From assembly GCA_002412925.1 (NCBI GenBank), contig DHVZ01000023.1:1-48435 (forward strand): a stretch of 48,435 nt of DNA, given 5' to 3'. Origin of the DNA: Anaerolineales bacterium UBA5195 (lineage in GTDB: Bacteria > Chloroflexota > Anaerolineae > Anaerolineales > Villigracilaceae). The notes below the pieces were generated by a model. The model searched no databases. It saw only the letters and a list, made by a program, of their open reading frames with translations, and was not told where the DNA came from. The position numbers and the translations under genes were made by a program. Of this stretch, positions 44,716 to 48,435 are shown one piece after another (positions within the stretch are counted from its first letter, which is position 1; the number at the start of each line of letters is the position of its first letter).

Positions 44716-47700
44716 TTGGAGATTACAGCGGGCATCTTTGCAGTCCTGAATCAAGCTAACGCGATCGTCGGCACCGGTTTCCTGGTTTCCGAACACCTGG
44801 GCGTGACCTGCGCGCATGTCATCGCGGCGGCGGATGCGATCGAGGGCGATACTCTACAGGTGCAGTTCGCCGGGCAGACAGCCAAAATCAACGCACGCAT
44901 CCTCCCCGAGTTCTGGCGGGAGATTATCCACGGGGATTTGGCCTTCCTACAACTCGAATCCGTACCGGAGGGCGCCATCCCCCTGCGCCTAGCTTCGGCA
45001 ACAGACTGCCGGGCGGGCAATCCATTTTATTCTTTCGGCTATGCCACCGCCGCCGATGTGCAGGGGATTATCGCCCGTGGCACTATCGATGGCTATCTTC
45101 CCGAACACAAATTGCTTCAACTCCAGGCGGCCCAGGCCAATCGCGGTATGAGCGGCGCACCGGTTCTCGATGAAAAACGCGGTGTGATTGTCGGGATGAT
45201 TACCAAAGGCCACACCGAACTTGGGCGAAATGGGTTAACTACTTTTGCCACCCCCACCGAAACCATCTGGCAAGTCTGCCCCCAACTCAAACCCCCGACC
45301 CCCATCCTACCTCGCCACAACCCCATCGTCGAGGGCATCAACCTGCTGCCCTACGACTACGACCAGCGCATCCAGAATTTTCTGACCGAATACCTGGGCA
45401 CGGATGCGCACCCCGTCCCCTTTGGCGGACGGGACGAAGCCCTGCACATGCTCGATACCTGGCTGGCGGACACAACCCCCTATCTCCTGCTGGCCGCCCC
45501 GGCCGGACGGGGCAAATCCGCCCTGCTCGTTCGTTGGCTGGATAGCTTGAAAGCGCGCGAAGACCTGGCGCTGACGTTTATGCCGGTCTCCATCCGCTTT
45601 GGGACCAACATGGAGCGCGTCTTTTACGCCGCGCTGGCCGCCCGGCTGGCCTTCCTGCACGGCGATGATGTTCCCGCCAGTCCGGAGACTTCCACCGCCG
45701 TCTATCGCGGGCTGGTCAGTGATTATCTCTCCAAGCCGCTCGCCAACGGGCGGACGCTGCTGGTGGTGCTGGACGGCCTGGACGAAGCCGCCGATTGGCG
45801 CATCAAGGCTGATTTCATGCCTGTCGAACTGCCCGCCGGGGTGCGAGTTATCGTTTCAGCGCGTTTCCTGGCCGGGGACGCGAATTCAACCCCCTGGCTG
45901 CGCCGCCTGAACTGGGAACGCAGCGGACTGGCCTCCGCGCCCTCCCTTACCCCACTCGACCGCGCCGGGGTGGCGGATGTGCTGCTCAAGATGGGCTGCC
46001 CGCTGGATGAACTTAGCCGCAACGTGGATATCGTGGCCGAGTTGTACCGCCTGAGTGAAGGCGACCCGCTGCTGGTGGGGCTGTATGTGGGCGACCTGTG
46101 GACCAAAGGCGAGGAAGTCACCCGCCTGAAACCCGAAGACCTGGCCGGTATCCGGCCTGGTTACAAAGGTTACTTCGACCGCTGGTGGGATGACCAAAAA
46201 AAACTGTGGGGCAGGCAGAAACCCTGGCTGGAACAACACGTGCGCACAGTGCGTAGTTTGCTGGCTGGAGCGTTAGGCCCTCTTTTTATCGAAGATTTGA
46301 AAGCACTCGCCCCCGAACTTGAGACTGACTATGTTGTTGATGCGCTGGATGTGTTGAAGCGATTTGTCATTGGCGACAACCAAGTCCAAGGTTATGTATT
46401 CAGCCATCCCAAACTGGGATACTATTTCTGGGAAACCCTGACCGAAACCGAACAGATGCAGTGGGAAAAACGCTTCCTGGATTGGGGTGAACACACCTTG
46501 CAAGAATTCATCAATGGCAGTCGCGATGCTACTAAAAAAAAAGAAGCCCTGTACTATGTCGTGAGTAATTATGCAGCGCACCTAGAACGAGCCGAACAAC
46601 CTATCGAAAAATGGTTGCCGCTCATTCACCACCAGCAGTGGGCGCAGGCCTGGTTCACGGTTGAAGGCGCATACGGTGGATATTCGCAAGATGTCCAACG
46701 GGTGTGGAATCAGAGTAAAGTGTTTGATTATCTGGCGATTAATAATAACGACAAAGCTCCTTATCTGGGTCAACAAATCCGCTGCGCGTTGATCGAAGCC
46801 AGCCTTCATAGCCTGGTGAGCAACATCCCTGTTGAGCTAATCCCAATCTTAGTGCATGCGGGGCTATGGACTTTACCCCAAACTGGGGTTTATCTCCGCC
46901 AAATGACAGAGTCTGAACAACAATCTCTGGCGATTCGCACGCTGATACCGAGTTTGAGTGACGAACAAGTACCAGAAACATCGTCACTGGTACGAGCACT
47001 TCAGGATGAAGAGGCTCGTGCAATTGGGTTGAGCTTTCTGGTACAACGCTTGCCAGAGCTGATCGGCGAAGCGATGGCGGCGGCGCAGGCGATACAGAAC
47101 GAAGAACCTCGCATGAACGTGTTGAGTGAGCTGGCACAACGTTTGCCAGTAGAAGAACTAGGAACAATTCTGACAGCTGCGAGAGCAATGCAGGATGAAA
47201 AGTTTCGTGCCTGCTTGTTGAGCGCGCTTGCGTCTCGGTTGCCAGGAGTTGCAAGTGAAGCGTTGGTTACAGCGCGGGCGATACACAATGAAAGGTCCCG
47301 TGCCCGTGTGTTGAGAACGCTGGCGCAGCACCTGCCAGAGTTTTTTCTCTGGCAGGTGCTGGCAGCGGCTCAGGTGATAGAAGATGAAGTGTTCCGTGCC
47401 CCCGTATTGCGTGAGCTGGCACAACGTCTGCCAGTAGAAGAACTAGGAACAATTCTAACAACTGCGAGGGCAATGCAGCATGATGAACAACGCGCAAGCG
47501 TGTTGAGCGCGCTGGTGCAGCGCCTGCCAGACTTGACAGGTGAAGCGTTAACAGCGGCGCAGTTGATACAGATTAGTATGGGTCAGGCTCGTGTGTTGAG
47601 CTCGCTAGCACAATACGTACCTGAAGGGAAACTGGGGGATGTGCTGGCAATGGCTCAAACGATACAGGCTGAAGGGTCTCGCGCGAACGTGCTGAGCGTT

Positions 47701-48435
47701 CTGGTACAGCGCCTGCCGGAAAGAGAATTGGGACTTTTGCTAGAACATGCGCGCGCGATGAAAGGTAATTGGTCTCGTACCAAAGTGTTGAGTGCGTTGG
47801 CTCAGCGCTTGCCGGACTTGGCAGGTGAAGCATTGGATGCAACGCGGGTTATAGAGGATGAAAAGTCTCGTGTGGGCTTATTGAGCGTATTGGCTCAGCG
47901 CCTGCCGAATGTGGCAGGCGAAGCGTTGGCAGTTGCGCAGGCGGTAAAGTTTGAATACTTTCGCGCAGAGGTGTTGAGCACTGTGGCTCAGTACGTGCCG
48001 AAAGAAAAACTGGAGGATGTTTTGGCAGTGGCGCGAGCAATCCAAGATGAAGGGTCTCGTGCGAGTGTATTGGGCGTCCTAGCACAGCGCCTACCGAATG
48101 TGGCAGATGAAGCACTAGAAACGGTACGATCAATAGATGATGAAAAGTATCGCGCTATCATCTTGAGTGACTTGGCGCAGCGCATACCGAGTTTGGCAGG
48201 TGAAGCGTTGGTAGCGGCACAAGAGATCCGAGATGAATGGTCTCGCGCCAGCCTGTTGAGCGTATCGGTACAGTGCCTATCTGAAGAAGGGCTGCGGCAA
48301 ATGTTGACAGCCGCATGGGATATACAGGATGAGGATGGTCGCGCCCACGTATTGAGTGCATTGGCACAATACTTACCTGAAGGAAAACTCGATGACGTGC
48401 TGGCAGCGCTGAGAGCGATGCAAGGTGAAGGGTTT
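44716..48435 (+). CDS. Second trypsin-like / NACHT-like / helical-repeat protein, 3' end outside window
   Basis: The frame is open for 1240 codons to the window edge. I start it at TTG 44716, five bases after GGGAG; an in-frame GTG at 44710 overlaps that site and is less likely. The trypsin-like domain has His34 (TCAHVI), Asp74 (HGDLAFLQL) and Ser146 (RGMSGAP). The NTPase has APAGRGKS and LLVVLDGLDEA and is nearly the same as in the protein at 32645. At least 15 helical repeats of 31-33 residues follow from about 46980, with the pattern ALAQRLP..EALAAARAIQDE..RA.VLS. It is a paralogue of the first gene in this operon, so two such proteins flank the CHAT and C25-like genes. The C-terminus is not visible. 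Confidence 0.92.
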   Translation, partial: MEITAGIFAVLNQANAIVGTGFLVSEHLGVTCAHVIAAADAIEGDTLQVQFAGQTAKINARILPEFWREIIHGDLAFLQLESVPEGAIPLRLASATDCRAGNPFYSFGYATAADVQGIIARGTIDGYLPEHKLLQLQAAQANRGMSGAPVLDEKRGVIVGMITKGHTELGRNGLTTFATPTETIWQVCPQLKPPTPILPRHNPIVEGINLLPYDYDQRIQNFLTEYLGTDAHPVPFGGRDEALHMLDTWLADTTPYLLLAAPAGRGKSALLVRWLDSLKAREDLALTFMPVSIRFGTNMERVFYAALAARLAFLHGDDVPASPETSTAVYRGLVSDYLSKPLANGRTLLVVLDGLDEAADWRIKADFMPVELPAGVRVIVSARFLAGDANSTPWLRRLNWERSGLASAPSLTPLDRAGVADVLLKMGCPLDELSRNVDIVAELYRLSEGDPLLVGLYVGDLWTKGEEVTRLKPEDLAGIRPGYKGYFDRWWDDQKKLWGRQKPWLEQHVRTVRSLLAGALGPLFIEDLKALAPELETDYVVDALDVLKRFVIGDNQVQGYVFSHPKLGYYFWETLTETEQMQWEKRFLDWGEHTLQEFINGSRDATKKKEALYYVVSNYAAHLERAEQPIEKWLPLIHHQQWAQAWFTVEGAYGGYSQDVQRVWNQSKVFDYLAINNNDKAPYLGQQIRCALIEASLHSLVSNIPVELIPILVHAGLWTLPQTGVYLRQMTESEQQSLAIRTLIPSLSDEQVPETSSLVRALQDEEARAIGLSFLVQRLPELIGEAMAAAQAIQNEEPRMNVLSELAQRLPVEELGTILTAARAMQDEKFRACLLSALASRLPGVASEALVTARAIHNERSRARVLRTLAQHLPEFFLWQVLAAAQVIEDEVFRAPVLRELAQRLPVEELGTILTTARAMQHDEQRASVLSALVQRLPDLTGEALTAAQLIQISMGQARVLSSLAQYVPEGKLGDVLAMAQTIQAEGSRANVLSVLVQRLPERELGLLLEHARAMKGNWSRTKVLSALAQRLPDLAGEALDATRVIEDEKSRVGLLSVLAQRLPNVAGEALAVAQAVKFEYFRAEVLSTVAQYVPKEKLEDVLAVARAIQDEGSRASVLGVLAQRLPNVADEALETVRSIDDEKYRAIILSDLAQRIPSLAGEALVAAQEIRDEWSRASLLSVSVQCLSEEGLRQMLTAAWDIQDEDGRAHVLSALAQYLPEGKLDDVLAALRAMQGEGF
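47126..47477 (+). repeat. Near-identical duplicated repeat units in the helical solenoid
   Basis: The 67 bases at 47126-47192 recur at 47411-47477 with only four differences, an offset of 285 bases (95 codons). Both encode ELAQRLPVEELGTIL plus the start of the next helix. The similarity is far above that between other units, so it reflects a recent in-frame duplication of three repeat units. Confidence 0.85.

Overview
The window looks like a defence island from a bacterium of the Chloroflexota, probably an Anaerolineae-type lineage. That assignment is an inference. It rests on the Thr/Pro-rich lipoprotein linkers, on giant STAND NTPases with WD40 repeats and a conserved tail after the propeller, and on short palindromic repeats that spill into genes. 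No rRNA, tRNA, CRISPR array, transposase or phage structural gene was seen.

Left half, minus strand (about 26390 down to 1). Reading in the direction of transcription, two paralogous giant proteins come first (22296-26390 and 18552-22205). Each joins an N-terminal trypsin-like serine protease to a STAND P-loop NTPase. The first ends in 16 WD40 repeats, the second in membrane segments plus a second, NACHT-like NTPase. Next come type I restriction subunit HsdR, a VapC-like toxin with its antitoxin, and a strong intrinsic terminator. After the terminator lies a tightly packed second unit: HsdS, a 1440-residue membrane/NTPase/Ser-Thr kinase/FHA fusion, a PD-(D/E)XK-like protein, two membrane proteins, HsdM, McrC, McrB, a 32-residue coupled ORF and a gene cut by the window edge. 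Type I genes are split by unrelated cargo, and the region holds relics: a repeated HsdR tail, a repeated HsdS tail, and an in-frame HsdM-head/HsdS-tail minigene. Together these record repeated recombination inside the restriction locus.

Right half, plus strand. A 1964-residue lipoprotein made almost entirely of beta-propeller repeats (26659-32553) is followed by a recognisable promoter and then a compact run of genes to the window edge. These are a trypsin/NACHT-like/helical-repeat protein (32645-36970), a CHAT-caspase/nSTAND/WD40/membrane protein (36996-42407), a clan-CD (C25/gingipain-like) cysteine protease without a signal peptide (42533-43963), a zinc-ribbon-like membrane protein (43986-44702), and a second trypsin/NACHT-like/helical-repeat protein that runs off the window (44716-48435).

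How it may work together (inference). The restriction systems would act on foreign DNA. The protease-STAND proteins look like intracellular sensors: the repeats would recognise a ligand, the NTPase would act as an oligomerising switch, and the protease or caspase domain would be the effector, as in Avs/bNACHT-type immunity and in the STAND conflict systems of bacteria with complex lifestyles. The most unusual part is the plus-strand operon, which combines serine proteases, a CHAT caspase and a free clan-CD protease, with abrupt base-composition changes between effector/NTPase modules and sensor repeats.
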